Source: Anaerolineae bacterium (GTDB taxonomy: Bacteria; Chloroflexota; Anaerolineae; Promineifilales; Promineifilaceae). Taken from it: a stretch of DNA of 64,000 nt. Position numbers and translations under genes: made by a program. Positions 43,588-52,393 of the stretch are shown here, piece by piece. The number at the start of each line of letters is the position of its first letter. Positions within the stretch are counted from its first letter, which is position 1. Below the pieces are notes generated by a model. It worked only from the letters and a program-made list of their open reading frames with translations, was not told the origin of the DNA and ran no database searches. The stretch is from assembly GCA_023384415.1 (NCBI GenBank), contig JAHDWJ010000009.1, forward strand, positions 1 through 64,000. Reading direction: 5' to 3'.

Positions 43588-45420
43588 ATGCTGTTTGTTT
43601 TCTGTGTCTTATTTGTCACCATTGTTTTGTTTGCCAGCGACCGGCTAAGGTTAGATCTGGTGGCTTTGCTTTCTTTGCTGGCCTTGCTCCTCAGCAACAC
43701 TCTCACCCCTGCCGAAGCCCTGGCCGGCTTTTCTGATCCCCTGGTGCTGACCATCGCTGGCCTCTTTGTCGTTGGTGGGGGGATCTTCCAGACGGGGGTC
43801 GCCAGCTACCTGGGGCAATGGCTGGCCCGCCTGGCCGGGAAAAGTGAAGGGCGGCTGCTGGTGCTGACCATGGGGCTGGTGGCCGCCCTCTCCGGGGTGA
43901 TGAGTTCCACCGGCACCACGGCGGTGCTGCTGCCGGTGGTTGTGACCGTGGCCTGGCAGGCCAAACACAGCCCATCTAAACTGCTGATCCCCATGGCTTA
44001 CGCCTCGCTGTTGGGGGGGATGTTGACTCTCATTGGCACCCCGCCTAATCTGGTGGTCAGCACCTATTTGAGTGAGGCCGGACTGGCCCCGTTGGGGTTT
44101 TTCGCCATTACCCCGGTGGGTCTGGCGATGGTGCTTTTGGGGATCGGCTTTATGTTTATGGTGGGGCGGCAGCTGTTACCGGCCAGAGTGCGCTCCGCAG
44201 ACGATGACAATGGGGATACCCCTACTCAGGACGAGCTGGCCAAAACGTACCGCCTGCCTGGCAACCTGTTCTTCTTGCGTGTCCGCCGCATCTCCCCCCT
44301 CATCGGCCAGACCATTGCTCAGGCCGATTTACGTGCCCACTACGGGGTCAACCTGTTAGAAATTCAGCCCTGGTTAGAGCGACAGCCATCTCCATCCTGG
44401 GCCCAGCCCGTGACCCCGGAAACCATCTTGCACAGCAACGACATTTTGCATATTCAGGGGCGGCCAGCCGATGTGACCCGCCTGGCCCGGGAGATGGGGC
44501 TAATGCTCCTGCCCGGTCATGATCTCCAGGGGCCGATGCTTTCTGAAGAGTTAGGGCTGGTAGAGGTGCTGCTGACTCCCCGCTCAACCCTCATCGGCAA
44601 AACCTTGTCCGATGTCACCTTTCGCCGCCGCTACAACGTCACCGTTCTAGCCATTTTACGCATGGGGGAGCTGCTCACCACCCCGCTGCAGACAACCCCG
44701 CTCCGCTTTGGCGACACCTTGTTGATTCAAGGTACCTGGGAGCGGATTGGGCTGTTGCGACGGGAACAGCGCAACTTTGTCGTTTTAGGCAGTGGGGAAG
44801 AAATGGCTGGCAGCCGCCTGAGTCGCAAAGCCCCTTGGGCCGTGGCCATTATGGTGGGGATGCTGCTGCTGATGACTTTTGAGCTGCTGCCGACAGTGAC
44901 GGCGGTGCTGCTGGCGGCCGTAGCCATGGTACTGACCCGCTGCCTGACGGTGAATGAGGCGTATGAGACGATTAACTGGGAAAGTGTGGTGCTGATCGCC
45001 AGTATGCTGCCTATGGCTACGGCCCTGCAAAAGACAGGCGGGGTGCTGTTTATTGTGGATGGGCTGATGTCCCTGGTGGGGGGGTGGGGGCCGCTGGCGG
45101 TGATGGCCGGGCTGTTTATGCTCACCTCGCTGTTTAGCCAATTTATCTCCAACACGGCGACGGCGGTGCTGATGGCCCCGATTGCCTTCGCGGCCGCGAC
45201 CCAACTCACTGTCTCCCCGGTGCCCTTCCTGGTCATGGTGGCTGTGGCTGCATCCACCTCATTCGCTACTCCCGTCGCTTCCCCGGTCAACACCCTCGTG
45301 CTTGGCCCTGGGGGGTACCGCTTTGGTGATTACTTCAAGGTGGGGGCACTGCTCCAGTTGATCATCTTCATCGCGGCCATGCTCCTGGTGCCGTTTTTTT
45401 TCCCCTTAGTGAACAGCTAA
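43588..45420 (+). CDS. SLC13/DASS-family transporter with two TrkA-C domains
   Basis: A 610-residue membrane transporter. The N-terminal half has about six spans, including SDPLVLTIAGLFVVGGGIFQ and GMLTLIGTPPNLVVSTYL. Two TrkA-C (RCK-C) domains lie in the middle (~210-300 and ~305-390), each with IGxT motifs (LIGQTIAQADLRAHYGVN, LIGKTLSDVTFRRRYNVT). The rest has four to five spans and ISNTATAVLMAP, the second SNT motif. This is the SLC13 type associated with sulfate, dicarboxylate or other anion uptake by Na+ symport. Substrate not inferable. Confidence 0.9.
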   Translation: MLFVFCVLFVTIVLFASDRLRLDLVALLSLLALLLSNTLTPAEALAGFSDPLVLTIAGLFVVGGGIFQTGVASYLGQWLARLAGKSEGRLLVLTMGLVAALSGVMSSTGTTAVLLPVVVTVAWQAKHSPSKLLIPMAYASLLGGMLTLIGTPPNLVVSTYLSEAGLAPLGFFAITPVGLAMVLLGIGFMFMVGRQLLPARVRSADDDNGDTPTQDELAKTYRLPGNLFFLRVRRISPLIGQTIAQADLRAHYGVNLLEIQPWLERQPSPSWAQPVTPETILHSNDILHIQGRPADVTRLAREMGLMLLPGHDLQGPMLSEELGLVEVLLTPRSTLIGKTLSDVTFRRRYNVTVLAILRMGELLTTPLQTTPLRFGDTLLIQGTWERIGLLRREQRNFVVLGSGEEMAGSRLSRKAPWAVAIMVGMLLLMTFELLPTVTAVLLAAVAMVLTRCLTVNEAYETINWESVVLIASMLPMATALQKTGGVLFIVDGLMSLVGGWGPLAVMAGLFMLTSLFSQFISNTATAVLMAPIAFAAATQLTVSPVPFLVMVAVAASTSFATPVASPVNTLVLGPGGYRFGDYFKVGALLQLIIFIAAMLLVPFFFPLVNS

Positions 45421-45437
45421 AAATAAGGTAGCTATAC

Positions 45438-45653
45438 CAGCTATTCTCAATTTAGAATCTGTCGTAGGGGTGGGACAGGCGGGCAACCATCTGGGGCAAG
45501 CGGTTCAACCTTATTCCCGCCTGTCTCACCCCCCTTGCTCGTTTCAGCCCAAGCGGGGCGAGACAGGTGGGAACGGAAAGCTCCCGTTTGACCAAAATCC
45601 TGGCCCACCTGTTCCGCCCCTACATCTATTTCAGGGTAAATTGAGAATTGCGG
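45438..45653. repeat. Dispersed inverted-repeat element, copy C
   Basis: A short 216-bp copy without tandem duplication, from CAGCTATTCTCAATTTAGAA to AAATTGAGAATTGCGG. It follows the SLC13 stop by 17 bp. It heads a repeat island (45438-45842) that also holds the next two elements; 45421-45978 contains no gene. Confidence 0.9.
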
Positions 45654-45663
45654 TAACTACTGA

Positions 45664-45720
45664 GCTTTCCGAAGGGTTTCCCCACTGGTGATCATTGGCA
45701 ACGAAACCTTCGGAAGGTTA
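45664..45720. repeat. Partial TTCGGAA hairpin repeat
   Basis: CTTTCCGAAGGGTTTCCCC and AAACCTTCGGAAGGTTA form the two arms, related to the 103-bp repeats at 17415-17517 and 25336-25438 but without their flanks. It is next to the right arm of the long inverted repeat. Confidence 0.65.
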
Positions 45721-45842
45721 TATACCCATCGTCGTCATAAAGTGACATTCCAGTTGGAGAGTAGAGAGTGGAGACTGGGGACTGGTTAATCTCGAGTCTC
45801 CACTCTCGTTGAAAATATCAGTTTATGACCGTTGGCAGTATA
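45719..45842 (-). repeat. Long inverted repeat, right arm
   Basis: Reverse complement of 42968-43085 over its whole length, from TATATACCCATCGTCGTCA to ACCGTTGGCAGTATA. The heptamer core (GTAGAGA, GTGGAGA, CTGGGGA in tandem) differs in repeat number, which explains the 6-bp length difference. Confidence 0.88.
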
Positions 45843-45910
45843 TCACCAGAGAGGGTTAGTAGTTACGCCCCGAATCCGTAAATCCAGTCTATCCGTGTTG
45901 GCGAAAAAAA

Positions 45911-45960
45911 TTTGATCGCGCTGCGCGCGAAGAGGCGGGACGCGCTACCGCTTGCCCGCC
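45911..45960 (-). terminator. Double GC hairpin and T-tract downstream of the NACHT gene
   Basis: Read on the minus strand after the stop codon: GGCGGG and CCCGCC form a 6-bp stem over 15 nt, then TCGCGC-GCA-GCGCGA forms a 6-bp stem with a 3-nt loop, followed by TCAAATTTTTTT. The second is a good Rho-independent terminator. The hairpins start about 20 bp from the gene end, where retroelement variable regions carry initiation hairpins. Confidence 0.75.
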
Positions 45961-45978
45961 GGGAACAGGGATCAGAGG

Positions 45979-48900
45979 TCAAGGAGATGGGGAACGGCGC
46001 ACCACCCGACCCCCAAGGTAGCCGTAACGACTAACAGGGTGAATACGAGAGCGATAAGCCGCGCGAGCGTCGACCTGAGCGTCGTTCCACGAGCCACCGC
46101 GCACCACGCGCCATGAAGTGCCGTCCTGGGGGTCTTCCCGGCCATCATCCCTGTTGTAAGGGTATGGGTAGGTGGGCTGCTGCCAATTGTCCCCCCACAG
46201 GGTGCTGGTCCATTCCCACACATTGCCGCTGAGATCATAGATCCCTTCTGGGGTGCGGCCGCCGGGGAATACCCCCACCGGGCTGGTGCGGCGCAGGTGG
46301 GTCTCAAAGGTGTTGCCCAGGGTGGGGTCAAAGGTATCCCCGTAAGCATACCGCCGCCCCTGTGTGCCTCGCGCGGCCGCTTCCCACTCCACTTCGGTAG
46401 GTAGGGTATACCGATCCCCCGTCTGGGCTGAGAGCCAGGCACAATACGCCTGGGCCTCAAACCAGCAAATCCCCACCACCGGCTGGGATGGGTGGTTAAA
46501 CTGGCTGTCATCCCAAAAGGCCGGCTGGCGCGGGGGATCGGCTGGGGTAGTCAGCTCGTCGAGCATCTGTTCCAGACCCGCCCGGGTTAATCCCTTCACC
46601 TGGAGCATGGCCTCTATTACCTTTGGGTCAGCTTGAAGCTGCTGAATGGCCGCTTCGCTCATCTGTTGAGCGATTTCCCACGCTGTACGCAGATTCTGTG
46701 TATCGCTTTCCCGGCCCCTTTCTCCCCGCCGCCACGCCTGGGCCGCATCGGTTAGCCACCACTGTTCATCTTCATACCCCCCGGCATCCATAAACAGCCG
46801 GTACTCGGCATTGGTCAATGGATACATGCCCATAGCAAAACCAGCAATGGGTAGATCATGGGCGGGCATTTCCTGGTTAAAAATTTGATATTGGCCGCGG
46901 GCTATGGCCCACACCGTGCGAAACCAGTTACAACCTCTGCCCAATTCACTGCCAATGCGGTACATCCCACCGGTTATGGTCACAAGAGGTGGGAGCAGGT
47001 ACTCCCCATACGGCCCGGTGTGGCGGCTAAAGCGGCTGTCCCCCAGCTCCCCCAACGCTTCGGCGGCCCGGATCCGGGCACGTAAATCGGCCTGGGGGTG
47101 GTTGATCCGTTCCACCAGAACATCTCGCAGCTGCTTTTTCAGGGCCGGGGGCAGGGTCAGTTCGGGCAGGGTGGCACAGCGGGCGGCCAGGGGCAGGTTG
47201 GCCGCCATTAAATCCCGGATAAACTGCTCCGGGTTGGCGGTCATGGCCGCCGCCAACACACTGCTTTCTTCCCAGCCGGTCGTGGGCAGGGGGAGCAGGG
47301 CATCCCCCTTGCCCAGGGTGGGCAGCTGCTCGGCTACCGAGGGCTGGATGTCCGCTTCATGCCAGGGGGTTTGCACCCGGTTTGGTTCCGGCTTCCGGGC
47401 CAGCACCCGCCCGGCAAAATATTCCTGGATCAGTTGGTGAAAATAAGCGATTTCCAGCTTCGTGGGATCTTTATCCAGCACATTGAGCTGCACCCCAGCC
47501 CGAATCATCTGTTCCGCCTGGGGGTGGTCCAACCTGGCGCAGACCGTTTTTTCGGGCAGCGATACTAAATTAGCTTCGGGGGTTTTCCAGCCGTCCTGCA
47601 TCTGGTAAGCCAACTGCTCCAGGTGGGGGATGAGCGGCCCATCGCCGGGCAAAGCGGTGGGGGTGGCCCAATGGCGGTTAATCACCTGCCGCCGGTCATT
47701 CTCTGTCAGCAGCAACCCTGGCTTAAAAAGGGGGTGGGGCTGATCCACGATTTCCCGGTGCAGGGCCCGGCGCACCAGACCGGTGAGCAAAGCGGCCCGC
47801 CCCAGCCGCCCCACCGCCAGCAGGTCACGGGAGAGGAAGGCCGGTTCGGCCTCTTCACTGTTGCCGGCTGCCGCCAGGTGATGAATCTCATCTACCAGCA
47901 GGCGCAGATAAAAGGGGGAGCTAAACAGGGCCAACTGCTGGGGGTCGTAGCGCAGCTTTTCCCAGACCGGCGGGCCTATTTTCCCCAGATAACGGCTCAG
48001 GAAGGTTTCGATCTGGCCCGGGGTGAGTGGTTCCACCTGGACACGGCGCACGGGCACCTCTTTACTGCCCAGAGCAGCTGTGTAATCCAGGTCACGGCAG
48101 CTAAAGAGGGCGGTATTGCCATACCCGGCATAGTGGGCCAGAAACAGCTGCCAGGCAGCTACCCGCTCCTGGTAATCTTCCTGGTCCCGGTGGGGAATTT
48201 CATTTAGCCCATCCAGGAGCAAGATGAGTCGCCCAGCCTGAAAACAGGTGGCAAAATCGGGCAGGGTGGGGTAACGCCGCCGCCATTCAGCGGTTAACCA
48301 GGGGTAGGGGGCTGGAGGTGGGTCGCCTGGTTTTTCCCCCCGGTAGCCGCTGAGGCGGACGAAGAAGGTCAGGCGGGTTTGCTCTGGGGGCAGGTTGGTA
48401 TTTTCTAAAGCGTACCATGATTGATCCAGCTGCAGCCGCTGGAGCAGGGTGGTTTTGCCACTGCCGGGCTTGCCCAAGAGAACCAGGTTCCGTTCACCTG
48501 TTTCCTGGAGCAGGGTGATCAGGCTGTTGTATTTAGGCCGCTGCGCGTCAGGGATATAGCGCTGCCCGTCGGCTTCTGACCCCTTATCCAGGAGCAGGGT
48601 TAGCTGGACAAAACGGTTGTCTACCTGGTACCGTTCGGACAGTTCGCGGATGAGGGTGTGAAAATGTTGGTTGAGTGGTTTGGCCGCGCTGCCAGGCGCC
48701 GACGCCAGTTGAAGTTCCGGGCACAGGGCCACCAGGGTTTCGCTGGTAGTGGCGTAAGTCACTTCACCCTGTCGCCCCAGCCTGTCTGGTTTGGGGCCAG
48801 AGCGTACCATGCCCAGCACTCGCTCCCAATCAAAGCTCCACACGGGGGCGCCGCTGTAGCCGTTGGTTATTTCGCTGGAGCGCAGCTGCACGACTTGATG

Positions 48901-49326
48901 GGGTGACGGATTGGTGGGGTCGGGAATGAGGCCGAGGATCTCCCCTTTGCCCCGCTGCCCGTGTGTGCCTTGGGGGTAGCCATAGGCCTGGGTGACTTGG
49001 TGCTGGCAGGCCGCGGCCGCGACCAGGGGCAGCTTTTCCACCCCTTCGGGCAGGGGGTCGGTCAGGAATAAAACAGCCACATCTTCGGCGGTGTCTGGTT
49101 TGGAATATGCTTTGGCCAGATAGGCGGTCAGCTCCTGCCCGTTGGCCTGAAAGCGCACCGGTACCGCTTCCCCCTCGGTAAAGGCATAGCCGTTTTTTTG
49201 CAGGACGTGGGCGCAGGTGAAGATAAAGGTTTCCTCTGCCCGCTGGGAAGCGGCCACAAAACCGGTGCCGATGGTTTTTTTATCGTCTTGAGCAAGGATT
49301 GCGACAATGCCGTTGAGCGAGTCCAT
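45979..49326 (-). CDS. Trypsin-NACHT-FGE/C-type-lectin fusion, candidate diversified conflict protein
   Basis: A 1115-residue three-part protein. Residues 1-190: trypsin-like protease with His40 (TCAHVLQ), Asp82 (AEDVAVL) and Ser158 (NGYSGAPVW); no signal peptide, so cytoplasmic. Residues ~270-430: NACHT NTPase with P-loop LLGKPGSGKTTLLQR (~283) and Walker B RLILLLDGLNEIP (~365), then helical repeats. Residues ~785-1110: formylglycine-generating-enzyme fold (GGMYRIGSELGRG, NVWEWTSTLWGDN, VVRGGSWN). This layout occurs in NTP-dependent conflict systems in which ligand sensing activates the protease. The last 35 residues look hypervariable. ATG 49326 is preferred; a GTG at 49371 is possible. About 2.6 kb lacks octamers. 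Confidence 0.9.
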   Translation of the reverse strand: MDSLNGIVAILAQDDKKTIGTGFVAASQRAEETFIFTCAHVLQKNGYAFTEGEAVPVRFQANGQELTAYLAKAYSKPDTAEDVAVLFLTDPLPEGVEKLPLVAAAACQHQVTQAYGYPQGTHGQRGKGEILGLIPDPTNPSPHQVVQLRSSEITNGYSGAPVWSFDWERVLGMVRSGPKPDRLGRQGEVTYATTSETLVALCPELQLASAPGSAAKPLNQHFHTLIRELSERYQVDNRFVQLTLLLDKGSEADGQRYIPDAQRPKYNSLITLLQETGERNLVLLGKPGSGKTTLLQRLQLDQSWYALENTNLPPEQTRLTFFVRLSGYRGEKPGDPPPAPYPWLTAEWRRRYPTLPDFATCFQAGRLILLLDGLNEIPHRDQEDYQERVAAWQLFLAHYAGYGNTALFSCRDLDYTAALGSKEVPVRRVQVEPLTPGQIETFLSRYLGKIGPPVWEKLRYDPQQLALFSSPFYLRLLVDEIHHLAAAGNSEEAEPAFLSRDLLAVGRLGRAALLTGLVRRALHREIVDQPHPLFKPGLLLTENDRRQVINRHWATPTALPGDGPLIPHLEQLAYQMQDGWKTPEANLVSLPEKTVCARLDHPQAEQMIRAGVQLNVLDKDPTKLEIAYFHQLIQEYFAGRVLARKPEPNRVQTPWHEADIQPSVAEQLPTLGKGDALLPLPTTGWEESSVLAAAMTANPEQFIRDLMAANLPLAARCATLPELTLPPALKKQLRDVLVERINHPQADLRARIRAAEALGELGDSRFSRHTGPYGEYLLPPLVTITGGMYRIGSELGRGCNWFRTVWAIARGQYQIFNQEMPAHDLPIAGFAMGMYPLTNAEYRLFMDAGGYEDEQWWLTDAAQAWRRGERGRESDTQNLRTAWEIAQQMSEAAIQQLQADPKVIEAMLQVKGLTRAGLEQMLDELTTPADPPRQPAFWDDSQFNHPSQPVVGICWFEAQAYCAWLSAQTGDRYTLPTEVEWEAAARGTQGRRYAYGDTFDPTLGNTFETHLRRTSPVGVFPGGRTPEGIYDLSGNVWEWTSTLWGDNWQQPTYPYPYNRDDGREDPQDGTSWRVVRGGSWNDAQVDARAAYRSRIHPVSRYGYLGGRVVRRSPSP
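46000..46089 (-). other. Candidate retroelement variable region at the FGE C-terminus
   Basis: After RGGSW the residues are NDAQVDARAAYRSRIHPV, then SRYGYLGGRVV. Fixed residues (W, Q, AR, A, R, R, P, R, G, RVV) alternate with variable ones in the pattern known from retroelement variable regions. All variable codons end in C or T (GAC GCT, GTC GAC, TAT, TCT, ATT CAC, GTT AGT, TAC GGC TAC CTT), as expected if they came from AAC/AAT template codons. No template repeat or reverse transcriptase is in the window. The GGR where FGE proteins normally have GFR is a deviation. Confidence 0.5.
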
Positions 49327-49407
49327 GGTGTGTTGGTGTGTTGGGTCACGAGATGGGGGCAAGTATAACACAAATGGAGCAGGAATGGGGTAATTTTCAG
49401 TTGGCCC

Positions 49408-49709
49408 TGAAATAGCTGTAGGGGCGGGACAGGTGGGCCAGGATTTTGGTTAAACGGGGACGTTCAGTTCCCACCTGTCTCGTCCCGGTTTGGTGGTGGG
49501 CCAGGATTTTGGTTAAACGGGGACGTTCAGTTCCCACCTGTCTCGCCCCGGTTTGGTGGTGGGCCAGGATTTTGGTCAAACGGGGACGTTCAGTTCCCGC
49601 CTGTCTCGCCCCGGTTTGGTGGAAATGTGGGGGGTAAAGAGGGTGAGACAGGCGGGAATAAGGTTGAACCGCTTGCCCCAGATGGTTGCCCGCCTGTCCC
49701 ACCCCTACC
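49408..49709 (-). repeat. Dispersed inverted-repeat element, copy D, inverted
   Basis: The same element in reverse orientation, from CCTGAAATAGCTGTAGGGGC to CCCACCCCTACCCAGG. It lacks the outer AATTCTCAATTT ends. The 63-bp unit with GGGCCAGGATTTTGG occurs three times back to back (starts 49435, 49498, 49561). The spacer 49372-49770 holds no gene. Confidence 0.9.
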
Positions 49710-49770
49710 CAGGGTTTTATAATGAGAGCGGCTGTTTTTAGCCGGGCATGTTATGATAAGGGAAACGGTT

Positions 49771-50895
49771 ATGAATATCACTATTATTACCCCAGGGGGC
49801 GTGGATAGAAGCGGCCGCGAACGAGTAGTTCCCGCGCTGCTCTGGCTCATTGAGCGGTTGACCCGGCAGCACAACGTATTGGTCATTGCTCTGAGCCAAT
49901 ATCCGGAGTTCGCCCATTACCGGCTGCTGGGGGCGGATATTGTCAACCTGGGCAAACTGCGCGGCCCGGTCTCAGAAATCAAGGTACTGCCCCGCCTGGC
50001 CCAACTACGCCGGGCCTTCCGCCTGACCGGACACCGGCCTGAGGTTATGCACACCATTGGCCTGGGGGAGTGTGGCATCCTGGCCGCCCTGGCGGGTAAA
50101 CTGTGGCGCGTCCCGGTTATCGGCTCCATCTGGAGCGGGGAGCTGACCTGGCTGCCAGAGGTGAATTATGGGTGGCAAAAAAATTGGCGCACCCGCCTGC
50201 CTGTCACCCTCACCACCCGCCTCGTCCCCACCATCACCGGCGGCAGCCAGTTCATCCTCAACCAATACACCACCCTTACGCCTCACGCCTCACGCCTCAC
50301 GCCTCATTGGCTTCCTCTCGGCGTAGATACTGCCCGCTACACCCCGGCGGCGCGACGGTTTGCTCCCCCCTGGCGGTTTATCCAGGTGGCGAACCTGAAC
50401 CCGGTGAAGGATCAAAGTATGCTGCTGCGGGCGATGGCCCGTTTACAAGATGCGGGGGTGGATTTCCGGCTGGATGTGGTGGGACAGGATACGCTGCGCG
50501 GCCGCATCCAGATTGAGGCCCGTATTCTCCAGCTAACGGACCGGGTGCGCTTTCATGGCTTTAAGCCGATCCAGAAGCTCATTCCCCTGTATCAGCAGGC
50601 TCACCTCTTTTTGCAATCCTCGCGCCATGAGAGCCAGGGGGTAGCGTTGTTAGAAGCGGCCGCGACCGGTATCCCCACCGTCGGCACAGCCGTAGGGTTA
50701 ATCCCGGAGTTAGCCCCGACGGCGGCCGCATCTGTCCCCCCTGAAGAGGATGGGGCCATGGCTGAGGCGATTTTACAGTTGTTAGAGGATAAGGGAGAAT
50801 GGGAACGGCGAGGCGCGGCCGCGTACCAATTTGCCACCACCTACAACGCCGACTGGACCGCCGATCAATTTGACCGTTTGTATCGTTTTATATAA
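49771..50895 (+). CDS. Glycosyltransferase family 4
   Basis: A 374-residue GT-B enzyme. N-terminal acceptor domain starts MNITIITPGGVDRSG; the C-terminal donor domain has FIQVANLNPVKDQSMLLRAM, VRFHGF and the nucleotide-sugar site SSRHESQGVALLEAAATGIP (about residues 290-310). It transfers a sugar from an activated donor, probably to an envelope polysaccharide or lipid. Residues ~170-180 (TLTPHASRLTPHW) are encoded by four ACGCCTC heptamers, an in-frame repeat insertion between the domains. Start 49771 is chosen because MNITIITPGG begins the fold. Confidence 0.9.
   Translation: MNITIITPGGVDRSGRERVVPALLWLIERLTRQHNVLVIALSQYPEFAHYRLLGADIVNLGKLRGPVSEIKVLPRLAQLRRAFRLTGHRPEVMHTIGLGECGILAALAGKLWRVPVIGSIWSGELTWLPEVNYGWQKNWRTRLPVTLTTRLVPTITGGSQFILNQYTTLTPHASRLTPHWLPLGVDTARYTPAARRFAPPWRFIQVANLNPVKDQSMLLRAMARLQDAGVDFRLDVVGQDTLRGRIQIEARILQLTDRVRFHGFKPIQKLIPLYQQAHLFLQSSRHESQGVALLEAAATGIPTVGTAVGLIPELAPTAAASVPPEEDGAMAEAILQLLEDKGEWERRGAAAYQFATTYNADWTADQFDRLYRFI
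50278..50305. repeat. Heptamer tandem repeat within coding sequence (ACGCCTC x4)
   Basis: Four exact copies inside the glycosyltransferase gene. Twenty-eight bases plus flanks keep the frame, encoding TPHASRLTPH at the junction of the two domains, a place that tolerates insertion. Confidence 0.9.
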
Positions 50896-50908
50896 CAGGA
50901 ATCACATT

Positions 50909-51175
50909 ATGCTTGAATTCACCGGTGCCTGCGCTGGCTGTGACCAGTGGACAATTTTGGATGACGTGGGCTTGTGCGAGACATGCGCGGAAAAGTTTGA
51001 CCGTGACCTGATTCGCCAACGAGCCTGGGACTATTCGGCGACAGCTTTTGCCTGTCATCCCAAAGATTACGAAGCCCTGCGGCAAGCGGTCATAGAGCAA
51101 TATGGTCTGGCTTACGAACTCCTGGCGCCGCCGGAAGATCAGCCCCCGCGGCCTGAACGCCGACGCCGTCAGTGA
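50909..51175 (+). CDS. Small zinc-ribbon-like protein
   Basis: An 88-residue protein with two CxxC pairs: CAGC (residues 8-11) and CETC (about 23-26), a likely zinc ribbon. The middle (RQRAWDYSATAFACHPKDYE) is helical and the tail is Pro/Arg-rich. A spaced AGGA precedes ATG 50909. It follows the glycosyltransferase by 13 bp and may share its transcript. No family recognised. Confidence 0.65.
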   Translation: MLEFTGACAGCDQWTILDDVGLCETCAEKFDRDLIRQRAWDYSATAFACHPKDYEALRQAVIEQYGLAYELLAPPEDQPPRPERRRRQ

Positions 51176-51187
51176 CCCATCTTTGGT

Positions 51188-52174
51188 TCATAACCCATAA
51201 TGTTGGTTATAGGGAAAATCACACCCAAGTTCTTGTAACTTTGCCTGATAATGGGCGTCCATCATCTGCCTTTGCTCGGGAGACATCAGCTCCCCGGCTG
51301 TGCCCACCTTGCCCCGGCGCATCATCTTACCGTTGGGGTTGCTCCAGGGGGTAAGGCGGCCAGGGTAAAATTTGGCGTCAATCCCTTTCATGTAGGCAAA
51401 GCTGCTTTTTTCACACACCCGCTCAAACTGCTCATCCGTCAGGGCAACCCCCATCAGATGGGCAATTTGGCGCACGGTGCCAGGCAAATCTTGTTTCATC
51501 GCTTCGTAAGTCAAAAACAGCACATTCTCCCGGTCGCGCACTTGCCAATAGCTGTTGACAAAATAGGGCCACCCCTCAAAAATGAAATCATCATCCATAA
51601 AAAAGGCCAGAAAATCAGCCCAGGAAGGCATCAACGGGCCAAACATGGTGTCACGGGTAAAATGGTAGCCGGAGACGGCCGCATCTTTGGGATCCCGAAT
51701 GACGGCGATGTAGCGGGCGTGGGGAGCATAAGGAATCCGATTAAAAGCCAGATGGGTTTTGATGACCCGCAGCCCGGTGGGGGAGCTGGCTTGAATGGTG
51801 GTGTCACGCACATCAAGGGCGTACCCTTTGGGGCTGTCTGGCCAGGGGATGACATCGTGGACATGCTCAAAATCTCCCTGGCCCAGGGTGGCGATCTGGT
51901 GGGCGATTTGCATGGCCCAGTTGGTACCGCTTTTGTAATAGCTGCAAACGAAAACGTCTTGCGGCCGCGCCTCATACCCCACAAACGCCTCGCGCATCCC
52001 CGTCACCTGACGTAACTTCTTGCCAAAGGCGGCAAACAGCCTGGCCCCATACCCCATCCGGCGGATAATCCAGAGCAGCGGCCGCAGCAGCAGATAAGTG
52101 GGCAGAAGCATGAGATAATGGGCAACCGTCAATATCCCGGTCATGCGGCGACGTAATCTCTGTTGTTTTTCCAT
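51188..52174 (-). CDS. Sulfotransferase family protein
   Basis: A 328-residue PAPS-dependent sulfotransferase-like protein. The 5'-phosphosulfate loop is CSYYKSGTNWAMQIAHQI (about residues 77-94), and the 3'-phosphate site is RYIAVIRDPKDAAVSGYHF (about 150-168). KTHLA and a C-terminal PGRLTPWSNPNGKMMRRG (in place of RKGxxGDW) are also recognisable. A hydrophobic N-terminal helix (~15-37) may attach it to the membrane. It would sulfate a small molecule or glycan; acceptor unknown. Confidence 0.88.
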   Translation of the reverse strand: MEKQQRLRRRMTGILTVAHYLMLLPTYLLLRPLLWIIRRMGYGARLFAAFGKKLRQVTGMREAFVGYEARPQDVFVCSYYKSGTNWAMQIAHQIATLGQGDFEHVHDVIPWPDSPKGYALDVRDTTIQASSPTGLRVIKTHLAFNRIPYAPHARYIAVIRDPKDAAVSGYHFTRDTMFGPLMPSWADFLAFFMDDDFIFEGWPYFVNSYWQVRDRENVLFLTYEAMKQDLPGTVRQIAHLMGVALTDEQFERVCEKSSFAYMKGIDAKFYPGRLTPWSNPNGKMMRRGKVGTAGELMSPEQRQMMDAHYQAKLQELGCDFPYNQHYGL

Positions 52175-52393
52175 AAACTTCCTCAGCCAACAGGCAGATA
52201 TAGGCGGAATAGGGATAAAAATAAGGGTTGAGACACGTTATTTTACCCTGTCGAGCGAAAAAGGCAGGCAATTGTCCGGGCAAATTCGGGAAACCACGCT
52301 AAAATAGGTTAACCCGATAACTTTTGGAGAACGATTTTCTAAATCGTTTTACCATTAACCTGCCACCTCTGGACGTGAATAGTACGGCCGAAA

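Noticed and set aside
45840..45978. Template repeat or accessory gene of a retroelement directly downstream of the NACHT gene
   Set aside because: This stretch contains hairpins and a terminator but no second copy of the candidate variable region, and no reverse transcriptase frame exists in the window.
49435..49623. Tandem 63-bp units resembling a CRISPR array
   Set aside because: The units are back to back with no spacers, the repeated block is far longer than a CRISPR repeat, and no cas gene is present. They are internal duplications of a dispersed element.
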